A stretch of 64,000 nt of DNA from Streptomyces showdoensis (GCF_039535475.1 NZ_BAAAXG010000026.1:2537501-2601500), one strand, 5' to 3'; positions 9,882 through 21,093 are shown, numbered from the stretch's first letter. The notes: a model not told the origin generated them from the sequence alone. Program-made: numbers and translations.

Positions 9882-11745
9882 CCTTCGAGGGAAGCGGGAG
9901 GCCCTGGGGCGGGGACGGTCGGTGCGCGGGGTCGTGCTGCTGGCCTGCGGTTCGCTGCTGGCGGCCGGCTGCGCGAACATGCCCGACAGCGGGGACGTAC
10001 GGGCCGTGAAGGCGTCCAACGCGGGGGACTCGCAGGTGCGGGTGTACGCGGTCGCGCCCCGGGACAACGCCGATCCGGAGGAGATCGTCGACGGCTTCCT
10101 GGAGGCCATGACGAGCGACGACCCCGGGTTCGCGACGGCGCGGAAGTACCTGACCCGGCAGGCCGCGCGGACCTGGCGTCCGGAGGCGAGCATCACCGTG
10201 CTCACCAACGCGCCCGACCGCGACCAGGCGGACCGCATGGCCGACACGGAGAACGAGGGGAAGTCCTACCCGATCTCCGGGCGGCGGATCGCGAAGGTCG
10301 ACGCCCGGCACGCGTACCGGCCGGAGGTCCCGGCCGAGTTCAACGAGTCGATCCACGTGGTGCAGCAGCCCTCGGCGGACGGCAAGGGCAAGGAGTGGCG
10401 CATCGACAGCCTGCCCTCGGGCCTGGTGCTCGGCGAGGCGGACTTCCTGCGCAACTACCGCTCGGTCAACAAGTACTACTTCGCCTCGGGGGAGAACTGG
10501 GTCGTCGCCGACCCTGTCTACATCCGGCAGCGGCAGGACCCGGTCACCCGCATGGACCCGGTCACGCAGACCGTGAAGGCGCTCCTGGAGGGCCCGACGG
10601 GCTGGCTCGGCCCGGCCGTCGACTCGCGCTTCCCGTCCGGTACGGAGCTGAAGAAGGGCGTCACGACGCTCACGACCGACGACCAGTTCACCCTGAAGGT
10701 CCCGCTCAACGCCAAGGCCGACCACATCAGCTCCCTGGTCTGCAAGGGCATGGCGGCGCAACTGCTGTTCACCCTGGGCGACCTGACGTCGGCGCGGGTG
10801 GAGCAGGTGGAGCTCCAGGGCAGCGACGGCAACCGGCTGTGCCTGCTCGGCAAGGGGCAGGCCACCGACGAGTTCTCGCCGGTGCGCGACCCGGGCCGGG
10901 GCGAGAACCCCTTCTTCGTCGACGAGCACGGCAAGCTGATGATGCTGTCCGTCGCCTCCAAGCAGCTGGACAAGCCGGTGGAGGTGCCCGGACCGTTCGG
11001 CACGGGCGCGCTGCCGCTGACGTACGTGGCGGTGGACCGCGAGGAGAACCGGGCCGCCGGGATCGTGCAGGAGGGGCGTGCGCTGCGGGTCGGCTCGATC
11101 ACCTCCGACGAGGAGCCGGCGCAGCCGGTCGTGACCAGCGCCGGACCGCGGCGCGAGGACCGGCTGTCGGCGCCGAGCTGGGACGGCCACGGCGACCTGT
11201 GGGTCGCCGACCGCAACCCGGTCAACCCGCGCCTGTGGATGGTGCCGGGAGGCCAGGGCGAGCCGGTCGAGGTCAGCACGCCGTGGCTGAAGGACGGTGC
11301 GCGGATCGAGTCCCTGCGGGTCTCCGCCGACGGGGTGCGGATCGCGATGCTCGTCACGAAGGACAAGCGCACGACCCTGCAGATCGGGCGGGTCGAGCGG
11401 ACCCGCAGCGAGGGGCACGAGAGCGTCTCGGTCGAGTCCCCGCAGCGGGCCGCGCCGCGCCTGGAGTCCGTCACCGCCGTGTCCTGGGCCGGCCCCAGCC
11501 GCCTGGTGGTGGTCGGTACCGAGGCGGGCGGGGTGCAGCAGGTGCGGTACGTGCAGACGGACGGCTCGACGTCGACGACCTCGGTCCTGCCGGGTCTGAA
11601 CGGGGTCACGGCGGTCGCCGCGCCGCACGGTGAGCAGTCGCCGGTGGTCGCGGACTCCAACAACGACGGCATCGTGCGGCTCGTGCCCGGGGCGAACTGG
11701 CAGCCCATCGTGAAGGAGGGGCGTTCGCCGGTCTACCCCGGCTGA
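9871..11745 (+). CDS. lpqB: Lipoprotein LpqB, MtrAB accessory protein
   Basis: A 624-residue predicted lipoprotein. The GTG at 9871 follows a GGAG-type ribosome binding site and lies inside the end of mtrB. Residues 15-38 form a signal peptide with lipobox LLAAGC, placing the lipidated cysteine at about 36. A GerMN-like domain lies at roughly 210-330 (TQTVKALLEGPTGWLGPAVD), then a beta-propeller-like C-terminal half. In mycobacteria LpqB binds the sensor part of MtrB and modulates MtrA phosphorylation; the same gene order here supports the same role. The protein acts on the outer face of the membrane. Length is normal for Streptomyces LpqB. Confidence 0.95.
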   Translation: MGADLRGKREALGRGRSVRGVVLLACGSLLAAGCANMPDSGDVRAVKASNAGDSQVRVYAVAPRDNADPEEIVDGFLEAMTSDDPGFATARKYLTRQAARTWRPEASITVLTNAPDRDQADRMADTENEGKSYPISGRRIAKVDARHAYRPEVPAEFNESIHVVQQPSADGKGKEWRIDSLPSGLVLGEADFLRNYRSVNKYYFASGENWVVADPVYIRQRQDPVTRMDPVTQTVKALLEGPTGWLGPAVDSRFPSGTELKKGVTTLTTDDQFTLKVPLNAKADHISSLVCKGMAAQLLFTLGDLTSARVEQVELQGSDGNRLCLLGKGQATDEFSPVRDPGRGENPFFVDEHGKLMMLSVASKQLDKPVEVPGPFGTGALPLTYVAVDREENRAAGIVQEGRALRVGSITSDEEPAQPVVTSAGPRREDRLSAPSWDGHGDLWVADRNPVNPRLWMVPGGQGEPVEVSTPWLKDGARIESLRVSADGVRIAMLVTKDKRTTLQIGRVERTRSEGHESVSVESPQRAAPRLESVTAVSWAGPSRLVVVGTEAGGVQQVRYVQTDGSTSTTSVLPGLNGVTAVAAPHGEQSPVVADSNNDGIVRLVPGANWQPIVKEGRSPVYPG

Positions 11746-11895
11746 GGTTCCCCCGGCCTTTCCCTGTCCGGGGGCCCGGCCGCCGGCTCCGGCTGCCCTC
11801 CCGGGCCCCGGACCCCCCGCCCGCCTGGCGTCCGTTCTGCCGCCCGGTTTTCCACAGGGGTGGCCCGGCGGGGCCCGCGGGAGGAGAGTGGAGCC

Positions 11896-12726
11896 ATGCG
11901 GGGGTGGTGGCGCGAGATCGCCGGGCTGGTGCTGCCGGTCGCCTGCGGAGGCTGCGGGAGACCCCGTGCGGGGCTGTGCCCGCGGTGCGAGGCCGGGCTG
12001 ACCGGGTCCGGTCCCCGCAGGGTGCGTCCGCGGCCCGAACCCCCGGGGCTGCCCGTCGTCCATGCCGCCGCGCCGTACGAAGGTGCCGTGCGGGCCCTGC
12101 TCCTCGCCCACAAGGAGCGTGGGGCGTTGCCGCTCGCCGGACCCCTGGGCGCCGCGCTGGCCGGGGCCGTGGCGGCCGCCGCAGGGCCCTGTGAGGCGTC
12201 CGGAGGCGGATCGCTGCTCCTCGTACCGGTGCCGTCCTCGCGGAGCTCCGTACGCGCGCGTGGCCACGATCCGACCCGGCGGATCGCGCTGGCCGCGGCG
12301 GCGCGGCTGCGGCGTTCGGGGCGGGCGGCGCGGGTCCTGCCGGTGCTGCGTCAGGCCAGGCCGGTGGCCGACCAGGCCGGGCTGGGGGCGCGCGGGCGGC
12401 TCGCCAACCTGGCGGGCGCCCTGGAGGTCCCGGCGGGCGGCGTGCGGCTGCTGGAGGAGGCCGGCCGGACGGCCGGGAGGGTGGTTCTCGTGGACGATCT
12501 GATGACCACGGGTGCATCGCTCGCGGAAGCGGCGAGGGCACTGGGTGCCGCCCGTTCCGGTGTACACCGTCCGTTCATTCCTGGATTACCGGACAGCCCG
12601 AAGGGGCCTGCGACGGAAGGCCTTTTCGAACAGCCGGCAGCGGCTGTAGTCGCATCCTCTCCGGCTTCGTTCGAAATAAACCGGAACTCTCCGAGAACTT
12701 GCATCGTTGCAGGTGGTGAGAGGTGA
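11896..12726 (+). CDS. ComF-family phosphoribosyltransferase-like protein with a TTA codon
   Basis: A 276-residue protein starting MRGWWREIAG, preceded by GGGAGGAGAG. The N-terminal zinc-ribbon cysteines (CGGC and CPRC) and the PRPP-binding signature VVLVDDLMTTGASLAEA at about residues 196-212 define the ComF/GntX family. In naturally competent bacteria ComF helps DNA uptake; in actinomycetes the role is unclear and purine salvage-like activity is possible. Oddities: after the PRPP motif the last ~60 residues use codons unlike the rest of the gene (TTA at 12586-12588, ATA, AGA, AGG). TTA makes full-length translation depend on the bldA tRNA. The motif SFEINRN near the end resembles what I recall as the usual end of Streptomyces homologues, so the last ~14 residues may be a read-through past an ancestral stop. 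Confidence 0.88.
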   Translation: MRGWWREIAGLVLPVACGGCGRPRAGLCPRCEAGLTGSGPRRVRPRPEPPGLPVVHAAAPYEGAVRALLLAHKERGALPLAGPLGAALAGAVAAAAGPCEASGGGSLLLVPVPSSRSSVRARGHDPTRRIALAAAARLRRSGRAARVLPVLRQARPVADQAGLGARGRLANLAGALEVPAGGVRLLEEAGRTAGRVVLVDDLMTTGASLAEAARALGAARSGVHRPFIPGLPDSPKGPATEGLFEQPAAAVVASSPASFEINRNSPRTCIVAGGER

Positions 12727-13020
12727 GAACACCCGAATGGAGGTAAGTCCCGTCAGCGGGTGACGACACCCGTCCGAACGAGCTATGTTCGGTTGTGAGG
12801 AATGGCGAAGGCTACGCCTCACCTAATGCACGGGTGCGCCTACAGGACGGGAGTTCAGGGCGAATTAACCTCTTGTCAATGGGGTGGGGTGCTTGTCGAC
12901 TGGGGAGGAGAGGGGCGAAGTCGCCAAGTCCGAGACCCCGGCAATCGCCGGAGTCTGGTGCAAAGGGAGATGCTCCGCGGCCTAGGAGCCGTAGGGAGCG
13001 ATCCGGGAACGGAGTTCTGC
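12727..13020 (+). promoter_or_regulatory. Hairpin-rich leader region of hpf
   Basis: This 294-base region holds no convincing gene but at least five short hairpins in a row: CGGGTG/CACCCG with an ACGA loop (12757-12772), CCGAAC/GTTCGG (12774-12792), GGCG/CGCC (12914-12925), AGAC-C-CCGGC/GCCGG-A-GTCT (12933-12956) and GCTCC/GGAGC (12972-12989). The last three lie within 110 bases of the hpf start. TTGTCA at 12873 is a possible -35 box, without a clear -10. The region is less GC-rich than the flanking genes. It could be a regulated 5' untranslated region of hpf or a separate small RNA; I cannot assign it to a known riboswitch class. Confidence 0.5.
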
Positions 13021-13707
13021 GTGGACATCGTCGTCAAGGGCCGCAAGACCGAGGTGCCCGAGCGGTTCCGTAAGCACGTGGCCGAGAAGCTGAAGCTGGA
13101 GAAGATCCAGAAGCTCGACGGCAAGGTGATCAGCCTCGACGTCGAGGTGTCCAAGGAGCACAACCCGCGGCAGGCCGACCGGTCCGACCGCGTGGAGATC
13201 ACCCTCCACTCCCGAGGCCCGGTGATCCGGGCGGAAGCGGCGGCAGGCGACCCGTACGCAGCGCTCGACCTCGCCAGCGACAAGCTCGAGGCCCGACTGC
13301 GCAAGCAGCACGACAAGAGGTTCACCCGCCGTGGCAACGGCAGGCTTTCGGCGGCGGAGGTCGCCGACGTGGTGCCGGGCGTGGCGTCGCTGAACGGCGC
13401 CGGCCAGGTGGTGCCGGAGGAGACCGGCACCGTTCCCACCACGATGATGGGTTCGATCGAGGTCCAGGGCGAAGGACCGCTGGTGGTCCGCGAGAAGACC
13501 CACAAGGCCGCCCCCATGACGCTCGACCAGGCGCTCTACGAGATGGAGCTGGTCGGGCACGACTTCTACCTCTTCGTCGACTCCGACACGAAGCAGCCCA
13601 GTGTCGTCTACCGGCGGCACGCCTACGACTACGGCGTCATCCACCTGGAGAGCGACCCCCTCGCGGGTGAGGACCTCGGTGGCGCGGGCGGTGCGCTCGG
13701 CGGCTGA
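13021..13707 (+). CDS. hpf: Long-form ribosome hibernation promoting factor
   Basis: A 228-residue protein with a GTG start, preceded by ACGGAG. Residues 1-100 are the S30AE/YfiA domain that binds the 30S subunit in the mRNA/tRNA channel (MDIVVKGRKTEVPERFRKHV; EITLHSRGPVIRAEAAAGD), then a linker, then the C-terminal dimerisation domain at about 160-215 (PMTLDQALYEMELVGHDFYLF; YRRHAYDYGVIHL), which lets the long form join two ribosomes into a 100S dimer. It acts in the cytoplasm in stationary phase and stress. The gene stands alone between ComF and a response regulator, with its own long leader and a terminator after it. Confidence 0.97.
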   Translation: MDIVVKGRKTEVPERFRKHVAEKLKLEKIQKLDGKVISLDVEVSKEHNPRQADRSDRVEITLHSRGPVIRAEAAAGDPYAALDLASDKLEARLRKQHDKRFTRRGNGRLSAAEVADVVPGVASLNGAGQVVPEETGTVPTTMMGSIEVQGEGPLVVREKTHKAAPMTLDQALYEMELVGHDFYLFVDSDTKQPSVVYRRHAYDYGVIHLESDPLAGEDLGGAGGALGG

Positions 13708-13729
13708 CCCGGCCGCCCGAGTACACCCT

Positions 13730-13798
13730 CGCGACCGAGCCGCGGTCGCGGATCCGACCTGGTGCCCCTGGAGCGCCCCCCGCGCTCCCAGGGGCACC
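13730..13798 (+). terminator. Tandem hairpins after hpf, probable terminator
   Basis: Hairpin one has arms CGCGACCG/CGGTCGCG (13730-13750). Hairpin two (13761-13798) has 16-base arms, GGTGCCCCTG plus GAGCGC pairing with GCGCTC and CAGGGGCACC around one bulge. There is no T run, as is common for Streptomyces terminators. Confidence 0.75.
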
Positions 13799-13972
13799 CC
13801 TGTGCGACCGGAAGCGACGGAATGCGACCGCGTGCGACCACGCGTTCACCGCGAGGCCGCCGAGGCATGAAAGCATGGTGTGCACGCCAACCGGTGCTCC
13901 CCGAGCAGCGGTTGGAGGACCGAAAGCGATTCAGTACACGACTTCAGGCCACGGCCTTCAGGGGGAGGAACG

Positions 13973-14728
13973 ATGGCGGACAGCTTCGGGCCGGTGCACA
14001 GCGGGCGAGAGTCCCTCGGCACGGTGAACCCGGAGGCATCGGATCCGGCCATCGGCGCGTCACGCGACGAGCCGATCCGGGTCCTCGTCGTGGACGACCA
14101 CGCCCTTTTCCGGCGCGGTCTGGAGATCGTCCTCGCGCAGGAGGAGGACATCCAGGTCGTCGGAGAGGCCGGGGACGGGGCGGAGGCCGTCGACAAAGCG
14201 GCCGATCTGCTGCCCGACATCGTGCTGATGGACGTGCGGATGCCCAAGCGCGGCGGGATCGAGGCGTGCACCTCGATCAAGGAGGTCGCCCCCAGCGCGA
14301 AGATCATCATGCTGACGATCAGCGACGAGGAGGCCGACCTCTACGACGCCATCAAGGCGGGCGCGACCGGCTACCTCCTGAAGGAGATCTCCACCGACGA
14401 GGTCGCGACCGCGATCCGCGCGGTCGCCGACGGCCAGTCGCAGATCAGCCCCTCGATGGCCTCGAAGCTGCTCACCGAGTTCAAGTCGATGATCCAGCGC
14501 ACCGACGAGCGCCGACTGGTGCCCGCGCCCCGGCTGACCGACCGCGAGCTGGAGGTCCTCAAGCTGGTCGCGACCGGTATGAACAACCGGGACATCGCCA
14601 AGGAGTTGTTCATCTCCGAGAACACCGTCAAGAACCACGTGCGGAACATCCTGGAGAAGCTCCAGCTGCACTCCCGGATGGAGGCCGTGGTCTACGCGAT
14701 GCGGGAGAAGATCCTCGAGATCCGCTGA
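13973..14728 (+). CDS. NarL/FixJ-family response regulator (orphan)
   Basis: A 251-residue regulator starting MADSFGPVHSG, preceded by GGGGGAGGAA. After a 33-residue N-terminal extension the receiver domain has D41-D42, phospho-acceptor D87 in PDIVLMDVRMPKRGG, a threonine in MLTISDEEAD and a lysine in GYLLKEIS. The LuxR-type helix-turn-helix at about 185-245 reads LTDRELEVLKLVATGMNNRD and ENTVKNHVRNILEKL. No histidine kinase gene is adjacent, so it is an orphan regulator; its partner must lie elsewhere. All phosphorylation residues are present, so it is probably still phospho-controlled. The spacing from hpf (265 bases with a terminator) indicates its own promoter. Confidence 0.93.
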   Translation: MADSFGPVHSGRESLGTVNPEASDPAIGASRDEPIRVLVVDDHALFRRGLEIVLAQEEDIQVVGEAGDGAEAVDKAADLLPDIVLMDVRMPKRGGIEACTSIKEVAPSAKIIMLTISDEEADLYDAIKAGATGYLLKEISTDEVATAIRAVADGQSQISPSMASKLLTEFKSMIQRTDERRLVPAPRLTDRELEVLKLVATGMNNRDIAKELFISENTVKNHVRNILEKLQLHSRMEAVVYAMREKILEIR

Positions 14729-14760
14729 GGCCCCCGGCCCCCGGCCCTCCGCCCACCGCC

Positions 14761-14796
14761 CGGTCCTGAGCCCAGTCCTGAGCCCGGTCCTCAGCC
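14761..14796. repeat. Three tandem 12-base repeats between convergent genes
   Basis: CGGTCCTGAGCC, CAGTCCTGAGCC and CGGTCCTCAGCC follow each other directly between the response regulator gene and the convergent YcaQ-type gene; the third copy runs into the latter's stop region. Probably a local slippage product. Confidence 0.7.
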
Positions 14797-15954
14797 GAGC
14801 GACTTGACGAGCTCTGCGGCGAGTTCCGGAGAGTCCACGCGCTCCACCGCCACCGCGTCGCAGCCCACCCACTCGGCCGCCTCGCGCAGTGCCCGCGCCA
14901 CCGCGGGGACCGCCTTCGGGCCGTCCAGCGACACCTGCCGGGCCACCAGCGTCCGGCCCTCCCGCGCCGGGTCCACCCGGCCGACCAGACGGCCGCCGGA
15001 CAGGACCGGCATGGCGAAGTACCCGTACACCCGCTTCTGCTTCGGCACGTACGCCTCCAGGCGGTGCGTGAAGCCGAAGATGCGCTCGGTGCGGGCCCGC
15101 TCCCAGATCAGCGAGTCGAAGGGCGACAGCAGCGTCGTCCGGTGCCGTCCGCGCGGCTCGCTCGCGAGCGCCGCCGGGTCCGCCCAGGCCGGCTTCCCCC
15201 AGCCCGCCACCGTCACCGGCACCAGCCCCGAGTCCGCCACCACCGCGTCGAAGGCCTCGCCCTTGATCCGGTGGTAGTCGGCGATGTCCGCGCGGGTGCC
15301 GACGCCCAGCGCCTCGCCGGCCTGCCGTACGAGACGGCGCAGGCACTCGGTGTCGTCCAGGTCGTCGTGGAGCAGCGCCTGGGGCACGGCCCGCTCGGCC
15401 AGGTCGTAGACCCGCTTCCAACCGCGCCGCTCGGTGACCACCACCTCGCCGTACATCAGCGCCCGCTCGACGGCGATCTTCGAGTCGGACCAGTCCCACC
15501 ACTCGCCCTTGTTCTTCGCGCCGCCGAGCTCGGTCGCCGTCCGCGGGCCCTCGTCGCGCAACTGCCGGATCACCGCGTCGTACGCCCCGTCGGACAGCTC
15601 GTGGCCCCAGTGCGGGCGGTCGCGGTAGGCGCGGCGGCGGAAGGCGAAGAGCGGCCACTCCTCGACGGGCAGGATGCACGCGGCGTGCGACCAGTACTCG
15701 AAGGCGTGGCCCTCGGTCCAGTACGCCTCCTCGACCGCGGGTCGGCCGACCGCGCCCAGGCGCGCGTACGGGATCAGCTCGTGCGAGCGGGCCAGCACGG
15801 AGATGGTGTCCAGCTGGACCTGCCCGAGGTGGCGCAGCACGCCCCGCACCCCGCCCCGGCGGTCGGGGGCGCCGAGGAACCCCTGGGCCCGCAGGGCGAT
15901 CCGGCGGGCTTCGTCGGCGGACAGTTCGGCGGCGGGGCGCGGGGCGGTCGTCAT
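14791..15954 (-). CDS. YcaQ/AlkZ-type winged-helix protein, putative DNA glycosylase
   Basis: A 387-residue protein starting MTTAPRPAAEL. It belongs to the HTH_42 family of tandem winged-helix proteins that includes E. coli YcaQ and Streptomyces AlkZ, glycosylases that unhook interstrand DNA crosslinks. The motif GQVQLDTISVLARSHEL at about residues 44-60 contains the Gln-x-Gln pair that is catalytic in AlkZ-like members. Further family marks are RHLG, EYWSHAACILPVEEWPL and LLSPFDSLIWERARTERIFGF. I infer a general crosslink or alkylation repair role rather than a toxin-specific one because no biosynthetic cluster is nearby. It is convergent with the response regulator gene. A start 33 bases further upstream is possible. 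Confidence 0.88.
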   Translation of the reverse strand: MTTAPRPAAELSADEARRIALRAQGFLGAPDRRGGVRGVLRHLGQVQLDTISVLARSHELIPYARLGAVGRPAVEEAYWTEGHAFEYWSHAACILPVEEWPLFAFRRRAYRDRPHWGHELSDGAYDAVIRQLRDEGPRTATELGGAKNKGEWWDWSDSKIAVERALMYGEVVVTERRGWKRVYDLAERAVPQALLHDDLDDTECLRRLVRQAGEALGVGTRADIADYHRIKGEAFDAVVADSGLVPVTVAGWGKPAWADPAALASEPRGRHRTTLLSPFDSLIWERARTERIFGFTHRLEAYVPKQKRVYGYFAMPVLSGGRLVGRVDPAREGRTLVARQVSLDGPKAVPAVARALREAAEWVGCDAVAVERVDSPELAAELVKSLG

Positions 15955-15987
15955 GATCCGCACCCTAGAGGGCGGCACTGACAACAC

Positions 15988-16085
15988 CCCGGGACCGGCC
16001 CGCGGCCCGCCACCGGGCCCGAGCCCGCCCTCGCCGCCACCGGGCCCGCGCCCGCCCTCACCGCCCCCGGGACCGGCCCGCGGCC
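15988..16085. repeat. GC-rich nested repeats between two minus-strand genes
   Basis: A 20-base copy CCCGGGACCGGCCCGCGGCC occurs at 15988-16007 and again at 16066-16085; between them lie two 27-base near-identical copies beginning CCACCGGGCCCG. The block occupies the gap between the GNAT gene and the YcaQ-type gene. No function is evident. Confidence 0.75.
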
Positions 16086-16089
16086 GTCG

Positions 16090-16662
16090 TCACCCCCCGT
16101 GCGGCAGGTACGGCAGCCTGGCCGGGAGGCCCAGGTCGGAGGGGAGCAGGGAGCCGATCCAGGAGTCGCGGACCGTGCCCTTGTTGACCAGACCCGCCCG
16201 CTCGACGCCCTCCAGGACGAAGCCGGCCCGTTCGGCCACCGCGCGGGAGCCGGTGTTGCCGACCTCGGCGCGCCACAGCAGGCGGTGGCAGTCGAGCGCG
16301 GTGAAGGCCCAGTGGGCGACGGCGCCGGCGGCCTCCGTCATGTAGCCGCGCCCCCGGTGCTCCTTGGCCAGCCAGAAGCCGACCTCGCTGACCCCCTCCC
16401 CGCGGGCCGTCAGGCCGATCGCGGCGAGCAGCGGCCCGCCCTGCACCGGCTCGACGGCGAACGCGTACTCCCGGTCGCTGCTCCAGCCCTCCGGCACCAT
16501 GCGGTGGACGAAGAACTCGGCGTCCCGGCGGGTGTACGGGGAGGGGACGGTCGTCCAGCGCTGGATGTCGGGGTCCTGACAAGCGGCGTGGACCGCCTCG
16601 ACGTCCTCGGGGGTGAAGAGGCGAAGACGCAGCCGGTCCGTGGTCAGAGTGATGGGCTCCAT
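16090..16662 (-). CDS. GNAT-family N-acetyltransferase (RimJ/RimL type)
   Basis: A 190-residue protein starting MEPITLTTDRLRLRLFTPED. The GNAT fold is shown by the N-terminal LTTDRLRLRLFTPEDVEAV strand-helix, the acetyl-CoA pyrophosphate-binding loop EHRGRGYMTEAAGAVAHWAF at about residues 100-119, and the helical motif VGNTGSRAVAERAGFVLEG that is typical of RimJ/RimL-type enzymes acting on N-terminal or small amine substrates. The substrate cannot be told from sequence. A start 13 codons upstream is possible but the chosen ATG matches family length. Confidence 0.92.
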   Translation of the reverse strand: MEPITLTTDRLRLRLFTPEDVEAVHAACQDPDIQRWTTVPSPYTRRDAEFFVHRMVPEGWSSDREYAFAVEPVQGGPLLAAIGLTARGEGVSEVGFWLAKEHRGRGYMTEAAGAVAHWAFTALDCHRLLWRAEVGNTGSRAVAERAGFVLEGVERAGLVNKGTVRDSWIGSLLPSDLGLPARLPYLPHGG

Positions 16663-16819
16663 GACGGAATTGTGGTGACCCGCCCGGGCCGATGCGAACA
16701 CTTTTCGGTAGCGGGCGGCACCTTCCGGCGGCCTCGTGCGTTCTCTCTTGAGAGAGGCCTCACGGGCGGGAGCAGGGCTCCCGGCACAGCGGGCCTCCCT
16801 CCGCGAGGGCGGTCTCGCT

Positions 16820-16825
16820 TACGAT
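16820..16825 (+). promoter_or_regulatory. Candidate -10 box (TACGAT) for secA
   Basis: TACGAT fits the housekeeping sigma-factor consensus TANNNT and lies 90 bases before the secA start. No recognisable -35 box stands at the right distance. The arms CTCTC/GAGAG around TTGA lie about 75 bases further upstream, near 16742. Confidence 0.4.
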
Positions 16826-16915
16826 GGCCGTTGCGGTGGGGACCACCTGCCGTGCCCGCGCCCGAGTCATGACAAGACCCAGTGCCAGGCCCGACCGGCA
16901 AGGAGACCAGCCTCA

Positions 16916-19720
<2,805 letters not shown>

Positions 19721-19735
19721 GCGGCAGGGCTGTAC

Positions 19736-19773
19736 GGAGGGGCCGGTCACCGGGTGCGGTGACCGGCCCCTCC
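19736..19773 (+). terminator. Strong hairpin terminator after secA
   Basis: Sixteen-base arms GGAGGGGCCGGTCACC and GGTGACCGGCCCCTCC pair perfectly around a six-base loop, 16 bases after the secA stop. It may also serve the convergent gene at 19815-20276. Confidence 0.88.
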
Positions 19774-19814
19774 GCGTCTTCGCCGGCGGGCCTGCCCGAT
19801 CCGGAAAGCACGCC

Positions 19815-20276
19815 CTAGGCGGGCAGGCCGTCCAGCTCCACCGCCGCGCAGCGCCAGCGGCGGTCCCGGCCGCGTTCCAGGCGGAAGGCCATGGCCCGGA
19901 CGCGCTCGCCGGTCGCGATGGTCGCGCAGGCCTCGACGGCGTCCGGGCCCGGGGGCCGGGCCGAGCAGTGGCGCAGCACCGGGCGGGGCCCGCAGGAGCG
20001 CAGCGGGGTCTCCGGGGCGAGCCGGACGAGCTGTTCGTACGCCTCGCCGATGGTGTGGCCGAGCATCCAGTGGACCGGGCGCTCGCCGCTGAGCACGGCG
20101 AGCAGCTTCTCGGCGAAGAGGACGTGCGGGGGCGGCATCCGGCGCGGGCCGACGCCCGCGCGGCCGCGGGGGCCGGTGCCGGCGGGGCCCGAGGGCCCCC
20201 TGGAGCCGGCGGGGCCCGAGGGGCCCCCGGGGCCGCGGGGGGAGCGGGCCGGGCGGGTGGGCGTGTGCGTGGTCAT
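19815..20276 (-). CDS. Rv3235-family protein
   Basis: A 153-residue protein starting MTTHTPTRPARSPRG. The first 50 residues are a glycine/proline/arginine-rich stretch; the conserved part follows: PPPHVLFAEKLLAVLSGERPVHWMLGHTIGEAYEQL, and the C-terminal RAMAFRLERGRDRRWRCAAVEL. This matches the Rv3235 family, small actinobacterial proteins of unknown function found near secA in many genomes. The constant neighbourhood suggests a link with secretion or envelope, but that is inference. It is convergent with secA. Confidence 0.85.
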   Translation of the reverse strand: MTTHTPTRPARSPRGPGGPSGPAGSRGPSGPAGTGPRGRAGVGPRRMPPPHVLFAEKLLAVLSGERPVHWMLGHTIGEAYEQLVRLAPETPLRSCGPRPVLRHCSARPPGPDAVEACATIATGERVRAMAFRLERGRDRRWRCAAVELDGLPA

Positions 20277-20557
20277 GACGGTCCCCGTTCGTCGCGTTCG
20301 GTCACCGACCGGTACCAGTCGGTAACTTCCGTTGGGGATCTTGTACGGGGGCGGCGGTCGCCCGGGCAAGGGGCGCGGACCCGTGCGCGAGGGCGCGGCG
20401 GGGTTCACCTATCAGGGTGACGGAGGGGTTCCTGGGGCCCACGGGGGCCCGGGGGCGCGGCTCCCGGGGGTGACGGGGCGAGGGGCTGGGTCGGGGGCCC
20501 CGAAGGGGGACTCCGCACGTATCCTGAGGGCGTCTCCGACTACGAAAGCGGCCAGCC
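20277..20557. other. 281-base divergent intergenic region
   Basis: It holds no gene. It contains CCGAC/GTCGG arms around CGGTACCA near 20307-20324 and a G-rich stretch at about 20420-20510. TATCCT at 20520-20525 is a candidate -10 box for the plus-strand gene starting at 20558, giving a leader of about 26 bases. Confidence 0.5.
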
Positions 20558-21064
20558 ATGCGCGTCTACGTCCCCCTGACCCTCCCCGGTCTCGCACAGG
20601 CGCACAAGGCGGGCGAGCTCGGTCCCGGGCCGCTCACCGCCTATGCCGTCACCCCCGCGCTGCGCGAGTGGTACGTCTCCGACGACATCGAGGAGCTGGA
20701 GTACGCGGCCCTCAACCGCGCCGCCGCCGCCTCGCTGCGACTGCTCGCCGGTGACCCCGAGGCCGCCCGGCGCCGGATCGTGGTCGCGGTGGACGTGGCC
20801 GACAAGGACGCGGCCGTGGACCCCGACCGCGGGCTCGACGCGAGTGCGCTCGGCGAGGTCCGGATCGCCGGGACCGTACCGCTGGCCAAGGCCGCGGCCG
20901 TGCACGCCGACGCCGACGACGCCCACGCGGACGTCTCGGCCGCGGCGGACGCGCTCGGGGCGGCGGACCAGGGCGACGACGACGCCCAGTTCGTCGTGGA
21001 CGGCGCCGAGGACCACGAGCTGCTCTGGTACGGGGTGCAGGAGATCCCGGGCCTGCTGGGCTGA
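20558..21064 (+). CDS. Conserved actinobacterial protein of unknown function (DUF6912-like)
   Basis: A 168-residue soluble protein starting MRVYVPLTLPGLAQAH. The opening RVYVPLTLPGL, the central REWYVSDDIEELEYAALNRAA and the acidic, alanine-rich C-terminal half (AADALGAADQGDDDAQFVVDG ending in HELLWYGVQEIPGLL) are recognisable as a conserved small actinobacterial family; I associate it with DUF6912 from memory only. No catalytic motif is visible. The HAD phosphatase gene follows 35 bases later, but a -10 box right before that gene suggests separate transcription is possible. Confidence 0.75.
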   Translation: MRVYVPLTLPGLAQAHKAGELGPGPLTAYAVTPALREWYVSDDIEELEYAALNRAAAASLRLLAGDPEAARRRIVVAVDVADKDAAVDPDRGLDASALGEVRIAGTVPLAKAAAVHADADDAHADVSAAADALGAADQGDDDAQFVVDGAEDHELLWYGVQEIPGLLG

Positions 21065-21087
21065 GTCGGCGCACCAGGGCCGACCGG

Positions 21088-21093
21088 TACCGT
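21088..21093 (+). promoter_or_regulatory. -10 box (TACCGT) six bases before the HAD gene start
   Basis: TACCGT is followed by six bases and then the ATG at 21100, so transcription would begin at or next to the start codon and give a leaderless mRNA. There is no ribosome binding site ahead of this ATG, which fits. No clear -35 box is visible. Confidence 0.5.

Noticed and set aside
12727..13020. Known riboswitch (for example cyclic-di-AMP ydaO type) in the hpf leader
   Set aside because: The conserved sequence blocks of that class are not found; only generic hairpins are seen.
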